Of a stretch of DNA of 64,000 nucleotides, positions 1 through 12,400 are shown piece after piece. The DNA comes from Lagopus muta. Taxonomy: Eukaryota; Chordata; Aves; Galliformes; Phasianidae. Position 1 is the first letter of the stretch. Each line of letters opens with the position of its first letter. The stretch spans positions 42,339,508 to 42,403,507 of the forward strand of contig NC_064439.1 of assembly GCF_023343835.1 (NCBI RefSeq), written 5' to 3'. The position numbers and the translations under genes are program-made. The notes under the pieces were generated by a model, which ran no database searches, was not told where the DNA came from, and saw only the letters and a program-made list of their open reading frames with translations.

Positions 1-2676
1 GAGTCTCTGTGGCAGCAGCTGACTCATACCTGCAGGGAATGCAAATGGGCAGGAGCTGAGAAGGAACCAAGGGGTGTGTGAGCAGGGTCAGGCTGCGCTG
101 GAGGAAGTTTTCATGAAGTTTGATTATGGGTGGGATGGGTCCTCTCCTCCCCACTGCCATAGTTTCCCTGTAAGGAGACAACAAGCTCTCTTCTCCACCC
201 CAAACTAAACAATTCCAATATTGAACTGCTACTGTAGTTGTGAAACGTTAGCTGATCACATTTCCTAGACTTGGTAAGTCTGTTTACTTTCAGGGTGACA
301 CAGAGCACAGACCCAACAGAATGAATGCAAGCAGCAAACCAGCCACAATTGCTGACCCACAGCCTGGCCCTTGTGGCCTGGCCCCATCCACGAGGTAACC
401 TGCAGCTCAGTGCTTTTGTAACACAAGCAGAAGCCTAGCAGGACTCCCCAGACTCCTCGTCTCTAACACACAACTTTCAGCCGCTTGACACTCCCAGCAG
501 AAGCACTGAATTTCTGGGACAAACACAGAGCTATCCTGCTCCACAGATGTTTCCTTTTAGCTCTACTGGACTCAAGTCAATGAAAACGTGGCAATATCTG
601 CACAGCAACACATGGAACTTTCCACCAGCCCAAATGGGAACAGGAGCAGTCTCAGTTGAAGCCTTTATGAAAAATCTCCAATTGCTATTTTTGTTTGGGG
701 TGGAAGGGAGGAGTTAGAGAGCAAAGAAAATAGAAATGGGCAGCATAGTCCCTCGCATGCCTGAGAACCACAGCCTCAGAGATTTCTTGGCAAATGTTGT
801 ATCAACTGGGAGAGCTGCAGGCCCTTTCACCCCTATCTGAGCTTTGTTTATCCATTCGGGCTATGAGTTGGTAGCAGTAAATCTCCAGGGGCAGCTGAGA
901 CTGACTAGCGGCTGTGTATTGCTTTTGGCTGAGCTCATTATTTACATCTCAGGGGTAGAAGCAGCCCCAGGCTGAACTGGAGTCACACTCTACCCCACTG
1001 TTTTTCAGTGCCATTAGATGGGAGCTAGGAAGCACATGGACCAAACAAAGGATCGCCCAAAGGCATCAAAGTTCTCTGCCTGCTTACACAGCTACAGAGA
1101 ATGGAGGGAGGACACAGACAGTTGAAGGAGCCTAGATCTCAGGCTAAATATCCATTTTCTCTAGTAAGGAGAGCAGAAGGAATGCATGTATATTCACCTC
1201 CATGGACAGATCAGTTAACCCACCTGAGCTGTGTTGGGGTTTCTTTTTTCTCCCAGTCTTTCTAACAACTAATTTAACATGAAAAAGACCAGGAGAGGGG
1301 CAAGGAAGCATCCTATCGCCACTAGTGAAGCTACGACTATCGTTGGTAATTTGTAGAAAGTCTTTAGTCCCTTCAGCTGGATGGCTGCTAGAAATACACT
1401 ACTACTACAGTGTTACAAAAAGCATCCTGAAAATAACTCCAGGCAGCCTTCTGGTACATGATCACAAATTTGTAACAGAACAGGCAACAGCTCCGCAGAG
1501 AACAGCTGCGGTTTAAGACTTGCAATCCTCATTTAGATTAACCATTTTTTGAAACATTAAACAATGCACAACCAAACAGAAACTGCCTGTGATATGTCTA
1601 AGGTCCTGTAAGTGGTTGGGTTGTTTTTTTTTTCCCTTCAGTTTTCTTTCTTTCCAGAAGTAGCTTTGCATGGCAAGGAATAAAACACATCTACCATAAA
1701 ACTTACGTCAGGTTAGTCTTTGCTCCACACAAAATAACTCTAATTGAGTAACTAAAGATGATCTACATAATCATAATCACTCCTTGTCTCTTGTTATCGT
1801 AACTTACCAAACCCATCACTTCAAGTGCAGAGAAGAACCTCCAAACTATTTGAAACAAGGCATCTTGGGCAAATGTTGTGGAATTTTTCTACTTGCTCAT
1901 TACGGTATTGGCTGCACGTATCTGACATACACAGCAGCACTGCACTTCACCTTGAATAATTATCTTACCAAGCTCTAGGAAAAGGACTGAAGAGATTTTG
2001 AGATTGCTGTTTTAATGTGGGCATAGTTGTTTTGCGCTATAATCAGCTCACCTTCAGCAAACATGTTCCAGTCAAGAAATTTTCTACATCTGGTATTAGG
2101 AAATTACAACAGGAAACTTCAGCTGCTAACACAGCTGAAACCCCTTCTTATAATTTAACTTTTCCTCCAACTTCTCCAATCTGTCATCTCTTCCTATCAT
2201 GCAGGAGGAACAGCTCTTGCTCTTTTCTGTACAAGCCAACTGCTGCAGGCATCCACTGCTTTGAGGATCTGGTGAAACAACTCAACTGCACACGTTATCT
2301 GGCATTTTCTCCTGTATTTCCCAGCTTTGATGTATTCCAATCTTTGTGAAAACAAAGCAGAATAACAAGAGTTTTCCTCTTGTCACAAGCTGTACAACTG
2401 CCTCCCTGTTCACTCCAGCTCCAGTCCAGCGAAGCAAAAAACCTGCATTCTCTCACATGCCTCTGTAGGGCAATAGCAGAAGTGAGACTTTAGGCCTGTA
2501 GCACGGCTGCCCCACGACCTTAAGGATCATTACTCACAGCCACTATGCTTTTCCAGCTGAACTAGCAAACTCAGAAAAATTCATTATTTTCCCTTCAACC
2601 TTAGCTGTGCCCCTTCTCCACCATAAGAGGTTTCGCCCAGGCTATTGCATCTGCTGGCAAGAGGGACAGATGGAGT

Positions 2677-2682
2677 TTTATT
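2677..2682 (-). terminator. Alternative EXOSC7 poly(A) signal (AATAAA)
   Basis: This is the first canonical AATAAA on the minus strand beyond the EXOSC7 stop, about 620 nt downstream. If used it would give a 3' UTR of roughly 640 nt. Confidence 0.3.
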
Positions 2683-3107
2683 TAATAAAATATCTTATTT
2701 TAAAATAGGATTTAGAAGCTTGTGAGCATATTGCATTTATAGTAAAACCTAACTTCTTTTTACTGAAAGAAATGCAAGATAATTTGAAGGAAGACTTTCA
2801 TTAAGTAACACTTTCTTTCTCCCATTAATATGAATTATCTGGCTGATGAACAAAGAAGTTCTAAGAGGCCCAAAACCTGGCTTGTGCTGTACCAAGGACA
2901 CCCCCACAGATGCTCTCAAACTCAACAGCTGGTCTGCAGAAGCAGAGCACATGCGAACTGAATTAAGCGGAACCAACATCAGTCACCCTTGAAAACAGAC
3001 TTGAGCATTTCCCGTGCTATTGCATCAATTGTGGGTGTGCATCCTAGGTGCAGGCAATTACCCATATGGGAAGCATCCCCCATTTGCCCTTCACATCTAA
3101 CTATCTA

Positions 3108-3172
3108 TCTATATCACATATATATATATATATATATATCACATATAACTATCTAACTATCACTTTCTTTCA
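3108..3172. repeat. Compound TA / TATC microsatellite
   Basis: A run of about ten TA units (near 3117-3138) is flanked on both sides by CTAT/TATC-type units and by CACATA. It is a compound simple repeat and likely length-polymorphic. Confidence 0.85.
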
Positions 3173-3289
3173 GCTCAGTAACACTTCTAAAGCCTCTTAG
3201 TTGGAAGCTACGTACTGCAACAAAAACATCCTTTCTCTATATACGAAACAGACAAGATTTGCACAACTGGTTAAAAACAGTTTTGAACA

Positions 3290-3295
3290 TTTAAT
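3290..3295 (-). terminator. Candidate EXOSC7 poly(A) signal (ATTAAA)
   Basis: The minus strand reads ATTAAA only 7 nt past the EXOSC7 stop codon, which would give a very short 3' UTR. The first canonical AATAAA on this strand is further on (2677-2682) and is the alternative. Transcript data would be needed to decide. Confidence 0.4.
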
Positions 3296-3301
3296 AAAAA
3301 C

Positions 3302-3406
3302 TCATCCTAGAAATCCAACTTTCTGACGTGTGGTCCCCAAACTCTCCTCTTCATCCAAAACCTTCTGAAGTGATGCGTGCAATGACTTTCCTACTTTCTT
3401 TCCAGT
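3302..3406 (-). CDS. EXOSC7: EXOSC7 coding exon 8 (last)
   Basis: Encodes residues 258-291, from [15 protein letters not shown] to KVGFLG, then TGA. The acceptor is ttgcattgcag before ACTGGA; phase 0 matches the end of exon 7. Confidence 0.96.
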   Translation of the reverse strand, partial: TGKKVGKSLHASLQKVLDEEESLGTTRQKVGFLG

Positions 3407-6400
3407 CTGCAATGCAAAGAAAGCAAAACAAGTCTGAGACATATGCTTATTAACAGGAAAACAACTCTCACGTCCTTTTGACAAATATTTTCCCATTAAT
3501 GATTAATATACACCAGCTGGTATAATAAAAACAAAGTTTTAATTAAGAAAAATTATGGTGGTGGAAGTTCCATTTTAATTTGACTCAGTTCTGGAAAAAG
3601 TACAGCGCTCCTATTTCTCACAGAAGTATCCCACAATCATCAGTGTTAAATGTTGTGTCCCTGGATTGCCCAGGAGAACAAATTAAATTCACATCAGGCA
3701 CAAACACACAAATTAGCCAGCATATGCAATACAAAGCAGTACAGTTTCTGTACAACACCATACGTACCCCTTGGTACCTAACTGGGTTGCTGTGTTTGGG
3801 GCAGTGTTGAACAGATAATCTCTCACCTCCCAAAAAACATCTTTGTTTCTTCTCATCAGTTTACTCCCTCACTCCCTCAAACCGCTCACCACCTAGAAGA
3901 GTTCTTCTTCCAAAGCTTAAGCTTTAATGCCTCCCACAAACAAGTAAGGAAAAGAACTCTTAAGCAGAATAAAATGGTTTGAAGACTCCCATACACACCT
4001 CTAATTAGTGTTTATGGAAGCACTGTATCATCTCAAACACAGTTTTTGAGGGTAGACTGTACAATGAAACCACATCAGTTCATTTTCTAGTTAGGGCTCA
4101 GTGTAGAGTAGTTGGTCATCAAAACAGAACTTCTGATCAGTGTTTTCTGCATTTAGACATCAGAAAATTTGCACTGGGGCTGGCTTCTACCATGAGCCTG
4201 TATCTAAACTAAGCACCTCTTACTCTGTAGCAGCCCTACACCTAAAACCTCAAGTCTTCTGTGACATTAGGTTAGAATTGGACTCAAAATCCATCATGGC
4301 AGACATATCAGATGTCCATATGAAGTTCTGTTCATTTTGTTTCTTTTTTAGGATGCCAGACCAGAGATAAACCCTACTCATCACTTAACCAGCAGGATAA
4401 GTGACCTCTCTGGATGCAAGAAGACCCTCATTGGTACCGCCAAGATCAGAACTCTGGATTGACATAATGAAATACGGAAATGCAACATCTACTCAACACA
4501 AAATTTCCACTGGAGAACAACTGTTTTCAAACTTGGCTCCAACTCCTGCATTCCTCACTACAGCCATACTAAAATTAGCTCTGGATCTCTAGGAAACGGA
4601 GCCAGTTTTAAGTATTTAATTTTCATTCTGACTCAAAGTTCAAAACCGATTTCACTTTGATGTTCAAGGCCAAATCCAGGCATGAGAATTTATACTAGAA
4701 GACGGTTTCAAGAAGAGCCTGAAGTTCAAAATGGAATTCTCACATGGATGTGAACAACACCCAGATAATGGTATTTTAATGGAGTAAGGACATATCAAAA
4801 ACCCAATAAAGGAGCAAAGAAAAACAACAGTAAAATGAGAAAAGCTTATCACAAAACAAATGAGTTGTTCTAGAACGAGCATGCCATGCACTAGCCTGGT
4901 AAAGTCCCAGTCCTACTTCCACAGGGACATTACCATGTTAGAAGCTTTGCTCTTTCACTCTTTACAGGAAATGGGATAGGAGACGTCTTACAGCTGTGGG
5001 TTGCCCAGATGAAACAGATGTGAGTACTATGCACTCTAGGTATCCTGAAGTTTTACACAACTTCTATCCATATGCAGTTCTGTCTCAAAGGAACTGTCTG
5101 TGCCCTGTAACAAGTCTCTTTCACACCTAATACAAGCATCAGGGTCCTTGTTTTTGAAGTCCTTACTCTAACATTTCATATACTCAAGTTCCACTTCATC
5201 CAGTATCACCAGCATGCAAGACAGTAACTGCACAAAACTTCTTACCTCCATCATTTCAAAAATGCTCTCAGGATCAAGGCTACCTTTCCCTATTTTCTTC
5301 ATACAAGTGAGGGCACCTTTACTGGTTATAGCAATAAGCAGGCTGGCCAAACAACAGGCTTCTTCCTGAAGGGTAGCATCCACCACATGCCTATATCCAA
5401 TCTGTAAGTTAATGACAAAAGAATATGTCAGTTTGCAGTTGTTTAAGTTCTTTACTAAGAAATTAAACTGTAAGTTAGACAGTTACCTGTCAACCTCCTA
5501 CCCTAACATCATGTAATCTTTGGTAGTGTTTAGAGACTGAGTCGATAGTACATCACTACAACAGCTTCTGACCACAAACTACACGCACATATGAAACAGA
5601 AATGAGATAACCATGTTTCTTCAGCTTTATTTTTTTCTGACCACCCTTTTAACTGTATGAAATTCCATACTCCCTTTTCATCACATCTCCAAGGACGGAG
5701 TTCCCTCTCTTCCAGGCAAAAATGACAGATCTTGAGACTCAGGTGAGCTCCTGGTTCAGTCAGGTGGACTTCCAACTAGTTATGTAACTTGCTTAAAAGA
5801 TACATCATACAAACTTCCCAGTAACAAAGCTAATCACTAACAGATGCAATGAAGAATGCAGCAGCCAGCAAAACAACTGTTAGCTGCGAGCTTCATGTGG
5901 AAAAGGAAAGTGAAAACCTGTTTGAAAGGATGATTTCACACCCATGAAAAGAGAGCTCCGCTTCCAGCAACAAACTCTAGGCAGATCACTCAACTTTTGA
6001 ACTCTGCAATAATGCCCATTTGTTTCAACATACTGGAGCATCTGTTGCTCTGAATGTTGATCAATGAGTAAATGAAAAACACACAATGATGAGATTTCAA
6101 GAATGCATCAAGAGGAAATGTGTAAGTCAGAGATGGAAAAAATGCTTCATAGTAGAAGTGGATAAGCCAACTGGAATACTTCCTAGGATGAACATATACA
6201 CAGTTACCACTCATCCAACACCAGTTTGATCTCTGAGGAAAAAAAAAAAACAACAGCTGAAATTAAAAGAAACTGATGTCTCAGGGCAGGTGGTCAGAAT
6301 TTTCCAGGCTTACTTTGTTCAGCGTTACAATGCAGGGCACATCATCCACATTAAGTCGAATACAATCGTAAGGGTCATCAGAGAGCTCAATCTCTTTAGA

Positions 6401-9400
6401 GCCTTCTTCATCCTCCAGAACACGTACTTTGGGTATTCTGCAGAAACAAGTATGTGCAAGTTCATTGTCAGAACAGACAGTGAAATGAGGCTACATGTTT
6501 AGAAAAAAAATCAGGACGTTATCAAAACATTAACGACTTACTGAACAAAAGATGAAAGATATTCAGTTGAGTTGGAAGATATTCAGAATGACACTGTTCA
6601 TTGGCATCATTCAGACCTGTAGTTGTCTGACCCTTCTAGACAACCATAAAGCTGTCAGAATCACAGCAATTGCATTGCCTGGCAGAGCCATGCTATCAGT
6701 AGCGAATGTAAGCAGTAAAGCAGCTCAGGAAACAATGACACCAGTTAGGGAGACTTGGGGGAAGGGGTAGGATGGCACTAGTAAAATCCTTTCTCTTTAG
6801 CAGCTTGGGAAGGTTGACAAGATATTCTCATTCTTTAGAAGCCAGAAGACTGCTGTTCTGAAGACAGATATACAGAAGCAATAGTCAGGGATAAAAACTC
6901 TGGCAGGAATGCAATTGTGAGTGATGAGATCTTTCACAAAGAAGCCAGGCAGGCTCATCAGCGGTACATAAAAAATATTTGTCACAGCCTTTTAATGGGA
7001 GTTTCAGAGGATAATTTATTACTGCATTCTTAGCATAATGAATAGCCATTTAAATCAATTTAGCAGAAGATGGTATCTCAAGGAGACAAGAAATTCAGCA
7101 TCTTACAGAACCTCATTTATCCAGGTGTCTGCTAGAATGCAGTACTGAGATACTCTGCTTTATTGGCCAGTACAGCCCCCACACAACTCAAGTGATCTGC
7201 TCCCACTCATATGTATTTGAACACAAGAACATAAAATACTTGAAGATATCTCTGGAAAGCTAATTTCAGTAACCGTGTGGAACATAACCTCAAACTCTTT
7301 TTATGTTAGCACTTTTACAGTAGCACTGTTTTTCATAGCTAGACTCTCAAGGTTACATTTGTTTATGCATTCTGCACCAAATCCCTCTCAAAGGTTGAGA
7401 TAGGGACTGAATTTTTCTCCAGGAAACCAAAGTGATTTTTGTTGTTCCCTAGACAAATGTTTCAGTTATTTGTGGCTGGGGATCTGAGAGCCAACAGCTA
7501 ACCCATGTTTAGTAAAAACAAATTTCTTACAAAAATACTGCCCCGAGCCAAGCTGAAACTAAAACTTTCAGTAAGCACATAGCTACTGTGTTTCAAGAAA
7601 TTAGGATCAAAATGCTCTGTGCTACGTAACAACTCACTGGAGAGGCATCAAGGTCTATTTTCAAGCTAAAAATATGCCATTAAAATTGATGGAATAAAGT
7701 CACAAGGTGACTGCTCCTCAGGGTATACAGACAATGCACAGCATTGGACACCAGCCTAGACAAGGAGTACATGTGCCAAAGCACTGCGTAGAGAGAAAGA
7801 AGATCAAGAAACAGTCCATGAGATTGATTAAGCAATTTTAACCTCCATCCCAAAACAGTAATGAAACACAGCAATGTTTGGGCTGCAACAAGAAGCTGAC
7901 AGGATTCATACCTGAAAATTCCCTGCAAGGAACTCTTTTGGCCAAGAACAGGTAAGACAGAGTACAAACTACGACTACTGGAAGGGCTGAAAGAAAGCTA
8001 CATACACATAAAAAACTAAGGATCCAAAAGGGCATGGAGAGTGTTTGTAGCACAAAGAGCACGTCCAGAAAATGTGAGATTTCCTCCCAGGTTTGTGAAG
8101 ATTTTTCTTAAGAACTAGCTGTACACGTTTGCTTTGTAGCTTTTATTCTTCTGTTGTGATTCCTGCAACTAATCAGCAGAGATCTGTACAGCAGGACTCA
8201 GTCACATAATGAACAATGCTCTTGTCCGTGCAACGGAGACACGTGGTTCACAGCAGCAAAACCTGCTTTACACTTACATGCAGGCATCACTTATGGGGAG
8301 GCTGGTAGCCCTGCATGTGGCAGGGGGGTTGGAGATTCATGATCCTTAAGGTCCCTTCCCACCCTGGCCATTCTGTGATTCTGTGATCAGTTCTGTACCT
8401 GCCATGCTGCCCAGCAAAAAAGCAGCACATCTGCACGCCTGTTGTGCTACAAACTCTGTAGCTTTTGCCATTTGCCGCGTTTCCGTTGCCTCAGTTGCAA
8501 TGGAGCACATTCCATGGGATTAGGTTTAATGCTAAATTTTGATGTGGTGGCTGCTTGCACATTTTGCACTATCCACTTCAATCACGGATAAATCTAGCCT
8601 TAAGCACCTTGGATTCAGTTAGGAAAAAAGTCTGCTATCAGCCATCTTTCATACATGATCTGGATCTAGTTTTTAGAACACAGTAAGAAAGATGAATGAA
8701 TCTCCAAAGAGTAAATATTCCCCCTGTGACAGTCATGTTGTCATTGCTCCATGGCTGAAGGGGATACAGTGAGTCAGGTCAGACATAACAGGATTTAAAT
8801 ACTATAATCCTTGCACAACATTCCCAAAGTTACTATAATGGATTCACTTAGCCCTGAACAAAAAGTGTGCTGGGTGACACAGCTATTATAAAACATGGTT
8901 AGAAGCAAGATTCTAAGGATAAAGCTTTTCAAATGCCCATCTGAATATCAGAAGAAAAAAAAAACGTTTCAAAGAAAACAACCCAGCAACTTGAACTTTC
9001 TGCTCTTGATTTTAAAGCTGAATTGAAGGCTGACAAAGATCTGAAAACACTTAAAACCTGGCTGCAAACAGATTATGAAAGGCAAGTAAGACTCAAAGAG
9101 AGACATAGACGTCAAGTGAAGTTCAGAACACTTAATCTGAAGTGATCTTCAAACTGACATCATCTTACTCAGGCAATAGTACTTTAAGGAAAGTGGGCAG
9201 CTGCTCTAAACTACCTTTGTATCAATCCAAAGAAAACTTAGTAGACATTAAGGGAAAGGGGAAGCAATACCAAACGAGGACAACAGCTTTTCACTTTGAA
9301 TTTCAGCCCTGACTCTGTGAGCTCTGATGAGATTAGATGTACTAGCATTCCCTGCTCCCATCGTAGCAGTTTTCACAAATCAAAACTAACGTGCTTTCTG

Positions 9401-12400
9401 TCATGTCGTATCAGACCATGTTTTGGTTGGATATCCTACATTGACAAGACTGAGGATGGTTACACACAGATCAAAGGCTGTACAAGAGACAGTTTCCAGA
9501 ACAATCACAACATAGCCTCTATGTTTTGCATTTTCCTCCGAAAGCAACAAACTCACCCTTTTTTTTTTTAATTTGTTTCTGAATGTGACCTTCACTCTTT
9601 ATTCAAAACTAGAATTCTTCTTGAAGTAAGAAAAAAGGCCAAATAATCCTGCAAATAAAGGATGTGCCTTGGATCTGTGGAACAACTCACGTGGGAGCAA
9701 CTGGTTTTAAACACTCAACTTTTGCATCCTGGAAGCCCACACAGAAAGAGAGGAATTTCTTCCCTTTAGACTGCTGTCAAGTCTCTGTGAGCTGTTACAC
9801 TTATTACACTATTTCTTACCTTACAAAAACAACCCACTGCTAAAAGGTACAGTTGAGAACTTAATTAAGATGGGAAAACTCTCAGCAATACAAAGAAGCC
9901 ATTGTCTCAGGTGGGTTTCCCCCTTCCCCAGCATTAAGGTGTTTATAACCCAATATATTGCCTCTGTCTTCAGAAGTTTATTTTCTTCTTCTTGCATGCC
10001 CTTTTCCAGCTCCAGTACTGCACGCTGCTTCCCTGAGGAATAAGCAAGAACTGTGCCACTGACTTCAGCACATCTCTAATTTACAGCTGGAAAACAACTG
10101 GAGATCCAATTTAAAACTTTTACGCCTTTAAGATTCTCATTTTTGCACCTCTTCCAGACATTTATGCCAGCTTTTTTAGCAAAACCATTCACTGGTCTCT
10201 TTCTCAAGGGTGCTACAAAACTCTATATTCCCTTAAGATAACGAAGATAAAAACACTAGAAAAAATTGCTATTGAATACTACTGTCCTTACAACACTCAA
10301 AATGTAATTGTATTACTGATACTAGCAGATTTCATTCTTCTGTTCTTTGAACTAACATGCACAGGAAAAGTCAAACTGAAGACACATCATTTCACAGTCC
10401 CCACAACCTCTCAAACCATTTCTCCCCTCTGTTTTAAAGGCAGCTGTGTATTAACAGCCAATAAGAAAGAACATGGGAAAATAGAACTAGTTACAAGCTG
10501 CTGGTCATCCTGGCACAGAGAGGGCTTCTTAGTCAGAAGCATCACCTGTCAGTAAATGCTGCTTATTTTACAAACACAAAGGCCTTCAACAACTTGCAAC
10601 AAGACTATAGTGTGAACACAGTGCAATACAACACTTTATTGGTAGGAGAAAGTCATGAGTTCATGTTACTTGCCTGCAAACAGACTGCTTTTTACCTGAA
10701 TTGAAGTCACAGTTAAGGTTTTCTTACTTAAAAACAGTGAGCACAAAAGGCTGAGCTCATAGAAAGTATTTCTCTTCCCCTGTCACTTGCGCTCACATGA
10801 AATGAGCTCTGTGCTTTACCTTGTGTTAAAGAGAGCTGCCTTCACCGCGATAGAGATTGCATCAAAGAGGTTCCCACCACATTCCAGTAACTGGGGAAGA
10901 GAAAAAGAAAAAAGAATCTCTTTAAAAGAAAAATCGAGTTAGTACCTTTAAATGAAGTGTCACAAAACTAAGAACTAGAATAGGCTAAAAAAAAGTTATC
11001 TTTAAAGCCTATGGCAATGAACACCAGGCATGAGATTAAGATTTCCGTAGACTGCATTATGCATGGGAAATAGAAGACTTAAAGCACTTCATAATAAAAT
11101 TAATGATAAAATTTCATAATAGAAGCTCAACTGAATTCACTACTATTGTTACTCTTCTCAGTAAGGCTCTCAAGTGGAATACAACCAGACTATTTCCGAT
11201 ACACTCAGAATGTTTAACGTTAGCTCAGGAAACACCACCTTCCATTTAGTATTTCAGAAAGGAATCTTTGTTTTTTTAATATTAGATGGGCAAACCCAGT
11301 TGGTGTTACTGTTTCTGAAAAAGCAATGCAAATTCTCACCTAGGACAGAGAGTGAAGTTGTTTAATACCGTCATACATGAAATTTATTACACAAAGTACA
11401 GTGTGAAGGCACTTCTTGATTTATCCTCTATTCTTTATGGAAAAGTAGTAATCCTTTCCATAAAATTCCAGTTTCTCTTGTAGCTGACAAAGATCTAAGG
11501 AAATCCTGTTCTCAAAGCCTGCTTATTGATAGCACTGTCACTTGAATCAAAGCCTGTGGAAGGAGGCTAGCTCAGTTTCTTTCCATTAAAGTCAGGAGAA
11601 AAACAGCCAAAAAGATGAACAGCACTGCATACTATTATAAAATAGCAGGGCTCCCATAACCACTTATACCTTCTATAGGCTGACAGACAACTCAGAGATG
11701 CGTTTAGTGATAGCCTAGTGATAGCTCTCTGACAAGTCTCTCTCCACTCACAGACAGTACTATTTGATGATCAAATCCCCACAAGCATTTGAAACTATGC
11801 TGGTATGAACACTGGACGTAATGCAGAAGCATCCGTTCTACACTGCACAACGAGAGCAAAACAAGTCTTACAGCACTGACGGTTCTTCAAAATCTATTTA
11901 AGAACGAGATTTCCTCCCACACTGGCAGCGAGTCATAAATCAGATATTCTGGAAAGACAGCTTATTTTTATTAAGACAGACTGAATTGTGTAAACAGAAT
12001 GACAAAAAGTTGGGATGGAAAACTAATACAAAGGTGATCAAATTATTTCCTTGCCAACAGCTGCTGGATACAGAGAGGTTAACTTGCCACTTTTGGGCAC
12101 TATTGGATTTTAGTGGATAATGGAATAAGCCTGCAATATTTTTGTTATTAAAACACAATAAAGGGATGTGCCTCTTCTGTTACTAGGTTTGTGTTCAAGC
12201 TACTATTCTAAAGCCTTATCTGTATTACACTGGCGCCTATGGGCTAGGAACTCAGCCTGTACCAAGCATGGTGAAACAATTCCTCCAAAAACAAATGAAT
12301 GCCCTCTTCTCAGCCTAAGCATGTTGTTACGTTGTACTGAGGTTTCTCCCTCCCACTGCATTCATACGCCTGCTCAACTCTGAGTTTTGGGAAGCAAAAG

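Larger units (their letters stand above)
1..3289. other. Intergenic DNA beyond the EXOSC7 3' end
   Basis: No exon, RNA gene or clear transposon is recognised here. Open frames are short and lack splice context or family resemblance. A (TA)n tract lies near 3117-3138. In human the next gene on this side of EXOSC7 is CLEC3B (tetranectin); I looked for its signal-peptide and C-type-lectin exons and saw none, so it probably lies outside the window. Confidence 0.6.

Noticed and set aside
1-3289. Possible CLEC3B exons next to EXOSC7
   Set aside because: Expected from human gene order, but no signal peptide, coiled-coil or C-type-lectin exon was found on either strand.
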